Assembly (NCBI GenBank): GCA_949290355.1
Contig: CASERN010000009.1
Location: forward strand, 1-64,000
DNA: 64,000 nt
DNA from: an uncultured bacterium
GTDB lineage: Bacteria; Cyanobacteriota; Vampirovibrionia; Gastranaerophilales; Gastranaerophilaceae
Direction: 5' to 3'
A program made the translations under genes and the position numbers. The notes under the pieces are model-generated. The model did no database searches and was not told the DNA's origin. It was given only the letters and a program-made list of their open reading frames with translations. Each line of letters opens with the position of its first letter. The first letter of the stretch is position 1. This document shows positions 1-8,287 of the stretch, in pieces.

Positions 1-625
1 ATTGCTTTCTTTCATCCTCTGTTCCACAAACTTGAATAGAAGTTTCTTCCTCATACCACTTACAATAAGGCATACTATAAAAAGTTGTAAAAATTTTATC
101 CGTTGCTGTAAAAAGGAAAATATCTCTTCCACCCTCATTAGGACCTTTTAATCCATTTGTATCGACAAAAACAACAAAACCTGCAACAGGATTTGTTGCA
201 AAAAGAATAATACTACCATCAGCGCTAGTTCCAGAAAGAGTGGGACTGCCTATTGAGCCAGAACTTGCACATTCTGAAAAAGTCGTTCTAGTACCACATA
301 AATCTGTAACTTTTTTTATTTCGTAGTCTAAAATACTTGTATCATTAACATTTGATAATTTGAATGTATTTACAAACTTATTTTTTACTTCGTCATTACT
401 TAAATCCAATACTCCAACAGCACATTCGATATCAGTACAGCCTTCATTGACCATTATTTGCCTATAACCTTCATTCAAAACGGAATAAGTCTTTTTCAAC
501 TTATTTATCCATACCTGCTTTTGGTAATTAGCCATTAATGAAGGGATTGTCATTGCTGCGACAACGCCAATAATCCCTAGAGTAATTAATACCTCTGCTA
601 ATGTGAAACCGAATAATCTTTTCAT
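1..625 (-). CDS. type IV pilin-like prepilin protein, 3' end outside window
   Basis: The protein begins MKRLFGFTLAEVLITLG, the class III prepilin signal: a short basic head, cleavage after the Gly of GFTLAE, Glu at +5 and one hydrophobic helix. About 208 residues are visible before the left edge, with no stop. Further in it has the block VDTNGLKGPNEGGRDIF, shared with the two other prepilins at the right end of the window. Such proteins are inserted in the inner membrane, processed by PilD-type peptidase and assembled as pilins or pseudopilins. The ATG follows GGAGAG by 5 bases and has its own upstream promoter. A poly-G mini-ORF lies 90 bases upstream. The role as major, minor or pseudopilin cannot be told. 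Confidence 0.85.
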   Translation of the reverse strand, partial: MKRLFGFTLAEVLITLGIIGVVAAMTIPSLMANYQKQVWINKLKKTYSVLNEGYRQIMVNEGCTDIECAVGVLDLSNDEVKNKFVNTFKLSNVNDTSILDYEIKKVTDLCGTRTTFSECASSGSIGSPTLSGTSADGSIILFATNPVAGFVVFVDTNGLKGPNEGGRDIFLFTATDKIFTTFYSMPYCKWYEEETSIQVCGTEDERKQ

Positions 626-661
626 AAACTCTCCGCTATAATTGTGATGACATACATTACC

Positions 662-689
662 ATTATAACAGATTTTTTTACTTTTGCAA
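662..689 (-). promoter_or_regulatory. sigma70-type promoter of the left prepilin
   Basis: On the minus strand TTGCAA (684-689) and a perfect TATAAT (662-667) are separated by 16 bases. Transcription would start about 30 bases before the prepilin ATG, so this gene can be expressed independently of the poly-G leader upstream. Confidence 0.55.
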
Positions 690-714
690 CCCCCGAAAAC
701 CTTTGTGGAAAGCC

Positions 715-762
715 TTAAATCGCCCCCCCCCCGAAAGTCTGTAATCCGTCAAATCTTTCCAT
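715..762 (-). CDS. 15-residue leader ORF with G10 tract upstream of prepilin
   Basis: An AAAGGAGCT ribosome-binding site is followed 8 bases later by ATG and a 16-codon ORF, MERFDGLQTFGGGAI, then TAA. Codons 11-14 lie in a run of ten G (C10 at 723-732 on the plus strand). The frame of the downstream prepilin is open from a TGA just upstream of the G run all the way to its ATG. With 11 or 8 G the leader would read straight into the prepilin. The same leader, with related sequence and equal length, lies at 60195-60242. It may be a phase-variable start or a remnant of one; no product is known to me. Confidence 0.55.
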   Translation of the reverse strand: MERFDGLQTFGGGAI

Positions 763-937
763 AAATCTAGCTCCTTTCTTTATATATAAAACATCTGAAT
801 ACTTATTCATTATAAAAGATTTTTCAGGAAATTTCAATACAAAAATTTATAATGTCATATATGAATACATAGGGTAATTTTATAATATTTTTTGTTTAAG
901 TTATAATATAAAAAAAGTTAAAACAAAGGAGCCTTTA

Positions 938-2338
938 ATGAGTTTACAAACAGCAGAACAATTTGAAGAAAACGAACAGTATACACAAGCGTTTGAAGAA
1001 TATCAAAAATTATATAACAGAAATCCTAAAGACTTGAGTCTGCTTGAAAGGTTAGGTCATTTGTCTTTACTTTTAGATAACAAGGAACAGGCTGCTGAAT
1101 ACTATTCAAAAATTCTTGAAGCTGATGCTACAAATATTATTGCATATGAGCAGTTAATGGATATATATGTTACAACTGACAAATACAAATATTATGTGTA
1201 TAGAGGAAACTTACATTCTGTAGAGCACAAACTTGAACATGCAATAAATGATTATAAAAAAGCTATAAATTGCGCTCAGGAAGATAAAGAAATCATTTCT
1301 GCAAGATTTGTTCTTGGAACTTTATATGAACAAATTGGAAATAATTTGAAAGCAATTGATGAGTATTTAAAAGTAATTGAATACGAAGATATCCCTCAAG
1401 ATGCTTTTATCAGATTGTCAAATCTTTATTTGAAAGAAGACGCTGCTCCTAGTGCTATAGAAGTTTTAGAAAGAGCGCTAAAAAATGGAATCAATGGAAC
1501 AAATATCAAAGAAAATTTAGCAGATCTTTATCTTAAAAACGGAAATCCGGAAAAAGCTATTGAAATAACTTCTGATGAATTGACTAAAGTAAAATGTTTG
1601 CTTGATATGGACAAAAAAGAAGAAGCTATTGACAAACTGAATAAAATGGAAGATCAGTATAAGCATATTCCTCAATTTTACTCGCTTAAAGCACAGTATT
1701 ACTATATGATTAAAGAATTTGATAAAGCTCTTGAATGTGTCGAAGAGTTTGATAAAGCAGAAAAAAATTCTCCATTAACATATCAAATGAGAGCGCTTAT
1801 TTTTGAAGAAAGAAAAGATGATTTCAATTCATACTTGAACTGGGGTAAATATAATCTTGTTAGAGGTAATAAAGATATTGCAATAAATGAGTTTTTAAAC
1901 GCTTACCAAGTAAAAGATAATGACATTGATCTTTTAAATACACTTGCTATGCTTCTTGAAGAATCTGGAGATAAAAACCACGCTATGGAGTTTTATGAAA
2001 AAATTTCAAAGCTTGAACCTAATGACAAAAAAGCACTGCAAAAACTTGCTGACTTTCGTGAAAGTATCGGAGATTACAGAGCTCAGGCCGATTATTTGGA
2101 AAAACTTTATATACTCGATAAAAGAAATTCATTAACAGTTAAAAAATTGGCAGAAGCATATGAACATATTCATAACAAACCTGCAGCTGTTGAATTTTAT
2201 CAAAAATACCTTGAAATAGGAAAAGGAAACCCTGATTATTCAAAAATTCAACATAAACTTGAAAAATTAAATAATACCGAAATGCAGGAAGAAGAAGGAC
2301 TGATTGATAAAATATTAAGATGGTTCAACAAAAACTAA
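938..2338 (+). CDS. TPR-repeat protein
   Basis: The 466-residue protein consists almost wholly of tetratricopeptide-like helical pairs, for example QAFEEYQKLYNRNPKDLSLL near residue 18 and HAMEFYEKISKLEPNDKKAL near 345. It ends in a short hydrophobic-basic tail, IDKILRWFNKN. No signal peptide is visible, so it is probably a cytosolic scaffold. AAAGGAGCC precedes the ATG, and a TATAAT-like box lies about 35 bases further up. It converges with the PilC/GspF gene and overlaps its stop codon by 4 bases. Partner proteins are unknown; a link to the pilus genes is only suggested by position. Confidence 0.8.
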   Translation: MSLQTAEQFEENEQYTQAFEEYQKLYNRNPKDLSLLERLGHLSLLLDNKEQAAEYYSKILEADATNIIAYEQLMDIYVTTDKYKYYVYRGNLHSVEHKLEHAINDYKKAINCAQEDKEIISARFVLGTLYEQIGNNLKAIDEYLKVIEYEDIPQDAFIRLSNLYLKEDAAPSAIEVLERALKNGINGTNIKENLADLYLKNGNPEKAIEITSDELTKVKCLLDMDKKEEAIDKLNKMEDQYKHIPQFYSLKAQYYYMIKEFDKALECVEEFDKAEKNSPLTYQMRALIFEERKDDFNSYLNWGKYNLVRGNKDIAINEFLNAYQVKDNDIDLLNTLAMLLEESGDKNHAMEFYEKISKLEPNDKKALQKLADFRESIGDYRAQADYLEKLYILDKRNSLTVKKLAEAYEHIHNKPAAVEFYQKYLEIGKGNPDYSKIQHKLEKLNNTEMQEEEGLIDKILRWFNKN

Positions 2339-3576
2339 AATAATGCTCCCATCATTCCAAAATACAGTTGATAAAATGCTAAAGCTATAAATAATACAAA
2401 ACCACCCATTATTATAATTATAGTTGGTTCAAAAAGTTTTGTTAAAGTATCTAAAGCCATATCAACTTTTTTGTCCATAGCATCAGCAGCTTTGGATAAC
2501 ATCTCACCGATATTACCGGATTTCTCTCCTGTGGAAACCATTGATAGCAAAGTCCCAGGTAAAAAATTCATTCTACTAAAGGCTTCAGTTAAAGACTTGC
2601 CGGCTTTTACTGAATTCACAATATTTGAAGCTTTCTTTTTTATTATATAATTACCAACAGTCTTTTCTGCAAGCTCAAGACAAGATATAATTGGAACTCC
2701 TGCTTCATAAGATATATATAAAACAGTCATAAAATTAGATAAATTTATACATCTTATAAAATCAGATACCCCATAGATTTTTAATATAAAATCATCCCAT
2801 CTTTTTTTTAATGATTCTTGCTTGAATAAATATGAACACCAACCGCAAAATGCTCCAAAACAAATTAATAAAAACCACCAAAAATGATTTAAGAAATTAC
2901 AAAAATCAACTAAAGTTTGAGCTAAAAAAGGTACATCTCCACCGCTATTTTGTATTACTCCATAAAATGCAGGAAAAATTACTCCTGAAAATATAGCTAA
3001 AACTCCAACCATCAAAACAAACAAAATAGCTGGATATATTGAAGCTTTTGTAATTTTTTCTTTTATGCTCTCCTGCTTTTGCAACAAAACAATCAATCTG
3101 CGTAACGTAGCCTCTAAATCACCGGAAGCTTCGCCAGCTTTTAACAAACCTGTATAGACAGGTCCAAATAATGCTCCGTATAACTTTTCAACAGCTTGAG
3201 AAAATGTTTGTCCAGACATAATACTTTGGACTAGTTTTTCACATATCATACTCAATTTTGTATCCAAAACATTTGAAGATATAGAATTTAAAGCTTCTAT
3301 TATTGGAATACCGGCAGACAAAAGAACTTCCAACTCTGATGTAAATAATATCTTACTTTTTAAACTTAAAAAAGTTATATCTTTTTTATCCACATCTACT
3401 TGAGAGAAATTCCCTGAATAATCCTTTGTTGTATTTTCCTTTTCCAGATATATTTTAGCAGGAATATACCCAAGCGCTCTTATTTTTACTCTAGCTTCAC
3501 GTAAATCATGAGCCTCAAGTTCTCCTTTTACTATAATCTTATTATCTTTCAATGCAGTATATATGTATTTAGCCAT
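2335..3576 (-). CDS. type II secretion/type IV pilus inner-membrane protein, PilC/GspF family
   Basis: The 413-residue protein has the PilC/GspF layout. An N-terminal cytosolic part (YIYTALKDNKIIVKGELEA) is followed by two T2SSF domains, at about 70-195 and 275-400, each ending in hydrophobic helices. FLSLKSKILFTSELEVLLSAG and the GEASGDLEATLRRL / STGEKSGNIGEMLSKAADAM motifs are typical of the family. It forms the inner-membrane platform that couples the assembly ATPase to pilin extrusion. No ATPase, secretin or peptidase gene lies beside it, so it is separated from the rest of its machine. It ends at the TPR gene. Confidence 0.9.
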   Translation of the reverse strand: MAKYIYTALKDNKIIVKGELEAHDLREARVKIRALGYIPAKIYLEKENTTKDYSGNFSQVDVDKKDITFLSLKSKILFTSELEVLLSAGIPIIEALNSISSNVLDTKLSMICEKLVQSIMSGQTFSQAVEKLYGALFGPVYTGLLKAGEASGDLEATLRRLIVLLQKQESIKEKITKASIYPAILFVLMVGVLAIFSGVIFPAFYGVIQNSGGDVPFLAQTLVDFCNFLNHFWWFLLICFGAFCGWCSYLFKQESLKKRWDDFILKIYGVSDFIRCINLSNFMTVLYISYEAGVPIISCLELAEKTVGNYIIKKKASNIVNSVKAGKSLTEAFSRMNFLPGTLLSMVSTGEKSGNIGEMLSKAADAMDKKVDMALDTLTKLFEPTIIIIMGGFVLFIALAFYQLYFGMMGALF

Positions 3577-3636
3577 AAATAAATTCCAATATATATACTT
3601 TAATTCATTTTACAAGAAATAGCAATATTTTTTGAT

Positions 3637-3670
3637 AAAAAAAGACCGTCTATAAGACGGTCTTTTTTTA
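3637..3670. terminator. bidirectional intrinsic terminator
   Basis: AAAGACCGTC-TATAA-GACGGTCTTT forms a 10-bp stem with A/T runs on both sides. It sits after the clpC stop codon, which it overlaps, and upstream of the pilC/gspF start. Confidence 0.8.
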
Positions 3671-6163
3671 TTGAGCAACTTCACTTGGTTCACTTTGTTC
3701 TTTTTTAGCTTTCTTTGCTTTTTTTTCAAAAGCAATTTTATCATCAACCAATTTTATAACAATAGTATCACCTGGAGCATACTTGCCAGAAAGAATTTCT
3801 TCTGCAAGCATATCTTCAATTTTACGCTGAATTAATCTTCTCAACGGCCTTGCTCCATATGCCTCAGAATATCCGTTTTTAGCCAAATGATCTTTTACTT
3901 CATCTGTTACTTCAACAGATAATTCTCTTTCTGCAAGACGTTTGAATAAATCTTTTAACATCAAATCAACAATTTGTCTTATTTCTTCTTGTGATAAATG
4001 CGCAAATACGATTGTTTCATCAATACGGTTCAAGAATTCAGGTCTGAAAGCCTTTTTCATTTCTTCAGAAACTGTCTCTTTTAGTTTTTCGTATTTATCT
4101 TTAGATTCATCATCGCTTGTTGAGAATCCTAATCTTGAAGTAGTTGTAATCATGCTTGCTCCAACATTGGATGTCATAATAATAATTGTATTTTTAAAGT
4201 TTACATGACGTCCCTTAGCATCAGTTAAACGACCATCATCCAAAATTTGCAACATTATATTAAATACATCCGGATGAGCTTTTTCTATTTCATCAAATAG
4301 AATTACACTATAAGGCTTTTTACGAACAAGTTCTGTCAAATGCCCGCCATCATCATAACCAACATAGCCTGGAGGAGATCCGATAAGTTTTGCAGTAGAA
4401 TGTTTTTCCATAAATTCTGACATATCTACTCTTATCATATTATCTTCAGAACCAAAAACAGCTTCTGCTAGAGCTTTTGCAAGCTCGGTTTTACCTACAC
4501 CTGTAGGTCCGCAGAATATAAAACTTCCAATAGGTCTGTTTGGACTTTTTAAACCTACACGAGCACGTCTTATTGCCTTAGAAATTGCAACAACAGCATC
4601 GTGCTGTCCAATTACTCTTTGATGAAGTGTATCTTCAAGTTTTAATAATCTTTCACTTTCACCCTCTGTTAATTTTGTAACCGGAACACCTGTCATAGTT
4701 GCAATTACCTCTGCAACATTTTCAGCTGTAACAGTAGGTTTGTTAGCTTCATGTTCTTCTTTATATTTTTGAGCCATTTCTCTTATCTTGTCTTTTAATT
4801 CAGCCTCATCATCTCTTAGTTGAGAAGCCTTTTCAAATTCTTGATTTCTAATAGCATTTTCTTTTTCTTTTATTAAGCTTCTTAATTCTTTTTCTAACTC
4901 TTTACCCTCAGGAGATAAATTAGAAGCCTTTAATCTAACTTTTGAAGAAGCCTCGTCTATTACGTCAATAGCTTTATCAGGTAAAAATCTGTCTGTAATA
5001 TATTTATTTGATAATTTTACAGCAGCAGTAATAGCTTCATCAGAAATTATCAACTTGTGATGTTCTTCATATTTTGGTTTTAAACCTTTGATAATTTCTA
5101 TAGATTCTTCTTCTGTAGGTTCATCAATTATAACGGGTTGAAAACGACGTTCCAAAGCTGAATCTTTTTCTACATATTTTCTATATTCATCTAAAGTTGT
5201 AGCACCAATAACTTGAATTTCACCACGAGAAAGAGCTGGTTTTAATATATTAGCTGCATCAATTGCTCCTTCTGCAGCTCCTGCACCAATCAATGTATGC
5301 ATTTCGTCAATAACAAGAATAATATTCCCTGCTTGACGAATTTCATCCATGATTTTCTTTAGGCGTTCTTCAAACTCTCCGCGATATTTAGTACCTGCAA
5401 CAAGTAGTCCCATATCAAGTTGGATAACTTTTTTTCCATCTAAAATATCAGGAACTTCCGCATTGACAATTCTTGTCGCTAAACCTTCTGCTACAGCTGT
5501 TTTACCAACACCAGGTTCACCTATAAGCACAGGGTTATTTTTAGTACGTCTTGCAAGAATTTGTATTACACGTTCAATTTCTTTTTCCCTGCCTACAACA
5601 GGATCAAGTCTCAATTCTTGAGCCGCAAGAGTTAAGTCTCGTCCAAACTCATCTAAACTTGGAGTTTTGGTCTTCCCGCCACTACTTGAAGATGAACTTG
5701 AAGCTCCTGATGATACTGTCTGAGGTTTAGATTCACCAAGCATCTTTATTACATTACTTCTTATCTTATTTAAGTCAACTCCAAGATTTTCCAAAACTCT
5801 TGCAGCAACACCTTCACCTTCTCTTATCAAACCTAATAAAAGGTGTTCTGTTCCAATATAATTATGACCTAATTGTCTAGCTTCATCCCAAGACAACTCC
5901 AATACTCTTTTAGCACGAGGGGTAAAAGGTATTTCTACAGCAACAAAACCTGAGCCGCGACCAATAATTTTTTCGACTTCAGCTCTTGCATCTTTTAATG
6001 TTACGCCCATTGACTTCAAAGTCTTAGCCGCTACACCTGTACCTTCGCCAATCAAACCAAGCAATACTTGTTCTGTTCCAACGAAATTATGACCAAGTCT
6101 TCGCGCTTCTTCTTGAGCTAACATAATTACTTTTATAGCTTTCTCCGTAAAACGTTCGAACAT
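3668..6163 (-). CDS. clpC: ATP-dependent Clp protease ATP-binding subunit ClpC
   Basis: At 831 residues this has the full ClpC plan. Two Clp-N repeats occupy about 1-145, the first AAA+ module carries GEPGVGKT (about 215), a UVR-type middle segment lies near 430, and the second AAA+ module carries GPTGVGKT (about 553). The ClpB-D2-small domain and a basic/acidic tail follow. ClpC is the hexameric unfoldase that feeds ClpP and, with adaptors, removes misfolded proteins. ClpC is standard in Firmicutes and cyanobacteria, which supports the cyanobacterial-lineage placement. It has its own promoter at 6203-6231 and no mcsA/mcsB/ctsR neighbours, so control differs from the Bacillus scheme. Confidence 0.95.
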   Translation of the reverse strand: MFERFTEKAIKVIMLAQEEARRLGHNFVGTEQVLLGLIGEGTGVAAKTLKSMGVTLKDARAEVEKIIGRGSGFVAVEIPFTPRAKRVLELSWDEARQLGHNYIGTEHLLLGLIREGEGVAARVLENLGVDLNKIRSNVIKMLGESKPQTVSSGASSSSSSSGGKTKTPSLDEFGRDLTLAAQELRLDPVVGREKEIERVIQILARRTKNNPVLIGEPGVGKTAVAEGLATRIVNAEVPDILDGKKVIQLDMGLLVAGTKYRGEFEERLKKIMDEIRQAGNIILVIDEMHTLIGAGAAEGAIDAANILKPALSRGEIQVIGATTLDEYRKYVEKDSALERRFQPVIIDEPTEEESIEIIKGLKPKYEEHHKLIISDEAITAAVKLSNKYITDRFLPDKAIDVIDEASSKVRLKASNLSPEGKELEKELRSLIKEKENAIRNQEFEKASQLRDDEAELKDKIREMAQKYKEEHEANKPTVTAENVAEVIATMTGVPVTKLTEGESERLLKLEDTLHQRVIGQHDAVVAISKAIRRARVGLKSPNRPIGSFIFCGPTGVGKTELAKALAEAVFGSEDNMIRVDMSEFMEKHSTAKLIGSPPGYVGYDDGGHLTELVRKKPYSVILFDEIEKAHPDVFNIMLQILDDGRLTDAKGRHVNFKNTIIIMTSNVGASMITTTSRLGFSTSDDESKDKYEKLKETVSEEMKKAFRPEFLNRIDETIVFAHLSQEEIRQIVDLMLKDLFKRLAERELSVEVTDEVKDHLAKNGYSEAYGARPLRRLIQRKIEDMLAEEILSGKYAPGDTIVIKLVDDKIAFEKKAKKAKKEQSEPSEVAQ

Positions 6164-6202
6164 TTTAATTTATTACTCCTATCTCTCTCAAATTATATAT
6201 AT

Positions 6203-6231
6203 ATTTTACATAAAACATGAAAAAGTTTCAA
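6203..6231 (-). promoter_or_regulatory. clpC promoter
   Basis: On the minus strand TTGAAA (6226-6231), a 17-base spacer and TAAAAT (6203-6208) form a good sigma70-type promoter. AGGAGT lies about 11 bases before the clpC ATG. Confidence 0.55.
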
Positions 6232-6259
6232 GGTCTAAAAAGTTTTTTACACAAAGTAG

Positions 6260-6288
6260 TTGACATTTAATTTTGCTTCATGTAGAAT
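6260..6288 (+). promoter_or_regulatory. tRNA-Glu promoter
   Basis: TTGACA (6260-6265), a 17-base spacer and TAGAAT (6283-6288) place the start site about 15 bases before the mature 5' end of the tRNA. Confidence 0.75.
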
Positions 6289-6310
6289 AAGAAACGTGAA
6301 AGAAATACAA

Positions 6311-6386
6311 GCCCCCATCGTCTAGAGGCCTAGGACAACACCCTTTCACGGTGTAGACAGCGATTCGAATTCGCTTGGGGGTACCA
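6311..6386 (+). tRNA. tRNA-Glu (anticodon TTC)
   Basis: A complete cloverleaf: acceptor GCCCCCA pairs with TGGGGGT, the anticodon loop is CTTTCAC with TTC in the centre, and the T arm contains GATTCGAATTC. CCA is encoded at 6384-6386, unlike the tRNA-Leu further along. A strong promoter lies upstream and a terminator follows directly, so this is a single-gene transcript. Confidence 0.95.
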
Positions 6387-6397
6387 TTTAAAAATAA

Positions 6398-6425
6398 AAC
6401 ACCCACTGGGTGTTATTTTTTTAAT
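6398..6425 (+). terminator. intrinsic terminator after tRNA-Glu
   Basis: AACACCC-ACT-GGGTGTT is a 7-bp stem with a 3-base loop, followed by ATTTTTTTAATTTTTTT. Confidence 0.8.
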
Positions 6426-6578
6426 TTTTTTAGGTTTGTAATTATTCATGGTTAAAATTTGCATATAGCATTGTTAGACTACAATTAAAGTAAAGAGTTT
6501 ACTCATTTAGCAATTAAATATCATAAAATCAGCAAAAATATTTTTTGGAAATTAATTAAGTACTTACGCGCAAAACAC

Positions 6579-6606
6579 TTTACAACAAAAACCTTCATGG
6601 TATAAT
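6579..6606 (+). promoter_or_regulatory. promoter of the IRRN leader region
   Basis: TTTACA (6579-6584), a 16-base spacer and a perfect TATAAT (6601-6606). The predicted start site falls at or next to the ATG at 6613, so the mini-ORF would be read leaderless or nearly so. The 190 bases between the tRNA terminator and this box show nothing else. Confidence 0.6.
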
Positions 6607-6612
6607 AAAACT

Positions 6613-6666
6613 ATGACTAAATTAATCCGACGAAATGTAAGAAAATTTTTGAAAGGCTTGTTATAA
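6613..6666 (+). CDS. putative leader peptide 1 with tandem Arg codons
   Basis: A 17-residue basic mini-ORF, MTKLIRRNVRKFLKGLL, starts right after a TATAAT promoter. Its two adjacent CGA codons (6628-6633) begin the first arm of an RNA stem, and its last codons form one strand of a possible antiterminator. The stop codon is placed so that a finishing ribosome would mask that strand. This is how attenuation leader peptides are arranged. No Shine-Dalgarno is visible because the transcript would begin at the ATG. Alternatively the region is simply a small RNA of about 125 bases. Confidence 0.45.
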   Translation: MTKLIRRNVRKFLKGLL

Positions 6667-6737
6667 GGCGCTTACTTTTTGTCGTAAAAAAGATTTATTA
6701 TTTAACAAGACCTTTCCCCCGAAAGGTCATTTTTTTG
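6628..6737 (+). promoter_or_regulatory. attenuator-like leader with mutually exclusive hairpins
   Basis: Three pairings compete. Stem 1 pairs 6628-6641 (CGACGAAATGTAAG) with 6671-6684 (CTTACTTTTTGTCG), 13 of 14 positions if G-T is allowed. The terminator pairs 6709-6716 (GACCTTTC) with 6721-6728 (GAAAGGTC), followed by A and seven T. The antiterminator pairs 6651-6662 (GAAAGGCTTGTT) with 6704-6716 (AACAAGACCTTTC), 12 bp with one bulged A. The last two cannot coexist. A ribosome held at the CGA pair would favour read-through; one at the stop codon would favour termination. Confidence 0.5.
6709..6737 (+). terminator. intrinsic terminator within the leader region
   Basis: A perfect 8-bp GC-containing stem with a CCCC loop, then ATTTTTTT. 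It lies 209 bases upstream of the next gene's start and downstream of a same-strand promoter. Confidence 0.8.
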
Positions 6738-6816
6738 TTAAAAATCGTAAATATTACCTCAAAAAGCGCAATAAAAAATATTCAGTGTACTTAGGAAAAA
6801 AGAGGAAGGAAAAATT

Positions 6817-6897
6817 ATGCAATACATCCGACGAAACTCAATAATCAAGGCGAACACCCCTATCGTCAGACTTATGAATTTAATATGGGGGCTATAG
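6817..6897 (+). CDS. putative leader peptide 2 (second IRRN mini-ORF)
   Basis: A 26-codon ORF, beginning MQYIRRNSIIKANTPIVRLM and ending NLIWGL, has a strong GAGGAAGG ribosome-binding site. It repeats the 11-base string ATCCGACGAAA and the residues IRRN of mini-ORF 1, about 200 bases downstream of it. It ends 49 bases before the start of the 446-residue membrane protein. CTCAATAA inside it can pair with TTATTGAG at 6905-6912. It is probably a translated leader of the downstream gene; function unknown. Confidence 0.5.
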   Translation: MQYIRRNSIIKANTPIVRLMNLIWGL

Positions 6898-6946
6898 TAC
6901 TGATTTATTGAGAGGCACTTCATATGTGCTACAGAAAGGACAAAAA

Positions 6947-8287
6947 ATGATACCCGCAATTACAGCTGGAAATATATATTCAAGATTAGGAAATAACAAT
7001 TCACTAGTACCAATGGCTATTAAAGATATAGCCAATAGCACAGGACTTACTTTAGGTTCATATATAACAGGAGACGGATTAGAGGGCAAAGACAGATTTT
7101 TAGATGAATTTGGTACTCAAGCCATTTGGTTATTTGGTATACCCGTTTATAAAAAGCTTATGGATTTTACAATGTACAAAGCTTTAAAAATTGATCCAGA
7201 TTTTGATGTTAGAAACCTTTCACAAAAAAGAAGCAATTTACTTAAAAAATCTATTGAATATGCAGATGCATCAATAAAAGAGAGTTTGCTTAAGGCAAGC
7301 AAAAATCCTAAATATACAAAAAATCTTGCCATGACAAAATTTATTATATCTACAGCTTTAACAATCGCATCTTATGCAGGATTAACAAAATACAGACACT
7401 ACAAAACAAAAAAAGATGCTGAAAAAGAAATATTAGCTGAAATGTCAAACAAAAAAAATAATCAAAATAAATTTACATACACAACCCCGATAGCATCAAC
7501 TTTTGATAAATTTAAATTAAACAACAATAAACAAACAACTTTTACAGGGAGTATTCAGGATTTTATGTACAATCCTGTTAAAAACCTTATGATACTTGAC
7601 GGTTCTATAACCGCAGAAAGACTCGCCGAATCCAGAAACAAACAAGAATTACTCGGATATACCATTAAAGAAGGGTCTGTATGGTTATTTATGTACTTTG
7701 CAAGCAAACCTATACAAAAATTTCTGGAAAATGCTGTTGAAAATAATAAGAAAAAACCTGCATCTATAGACCTCGATGCTAGAGTTATAGAAAGTGATGA
7801 ACTTAAAGAAGCTTTCTTAAACAATAAACTTAAAACAAGCACCCAAAAAGTCCTAAAATTAGAGTCTTATATGGAATTATTAGATTTTATCCACAACAAT
7901 CCCGATGATTTTGTCGTAAAAATGGCAAAAAAATCAGATATTATACCAGTACTTAAGAAAGCTAATCAGCCCGATGACGTTGATTATAGAAAATATATAG
8001 ATTTTGAAGAATTTAAAGGAATTGCAAGGAAATTAGATAAACTTCTAAATAAATTTGAAGAATTCAAAAAATCTGATTTAGAAAACAAAACATTAGATGC
8101 GTTCTTAAACAATGTAAAAAAATTAAAAAGAAGATCTATCTTAAAAAACATTGGAGCATGTATCGGTGCATTAGGCATTCTAGCACCTGCGTTGATGGTT
8201 GCATTTAGAAAATTTGATAAAGATAATAATGCTTTCCAAGTTAAAGAAGACCTAAAAAAAGAATTACAGGCCAAGGGCAAAATTTAA
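6947..8287 (+). CDS. membrane protein of unknown function
   Basis: I do not recognise this 446-residue protein. The ATG at 6947 follows AAAGGA by 7 bases; an in-frame TTG 39 bases earlier has no ribosome-binding site. Hydrophobic helices lie near residues 125-145 (FIISTALTIASYAGLTKY), 240-255 (VWLFMYFASKPIQ) and 410-430 (NIGACIGALGILAPALMVAF). Lysine-rich charged regions lie between them. TTFTGSIQDFMYNPVKNLMI occurs near 185. The N-terminal block (DRFLDEFGTQAIWLFGIPVY) resembles in pattern one in the protein at 21071-22285. The long structured leader upstream suggests attenuation control. It converges on the flavoprotein gene with a 24-base overlap. Confidence 0.75.
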   Translation: MIPAITAGNIYSRLGNNNSLVPMAIKDIANSTGLTLGSYITGDGLEGKDRFLDEFGTQAIWLFGIPVYKKLMDFTMYKALKIDPDFDVRNLSQKRSNLLKKSIEYADASIKESLLKASKNPKYTKNLAMTKFIISTALTIASYAGLTKYRHYKTKKDAEKEILAEMSNKKNNQNKFTYTTPIASTFDKFKLNNNKQTTFTGSIQDFMYNPVKNLMILDGSITAERLAESRNKQELLGYTIKEGSVWLFMYFASKPIQKFLENAVENNKKKPASIDLDARVIESDELKEAFLNNKLKTSTQKVLKLESYMELLDFIHNNPDDFVVKMAKKSDIIPVLKKANQPDDVDYRKYIDFEEFKGIARKLDKLLNKFEEFKKSDLENKTLDAFLNNVKKLKRRSILKNIGACIGALGILAPALMVAFRKFDKDNNAFQVKEDLKKELQAKGKI

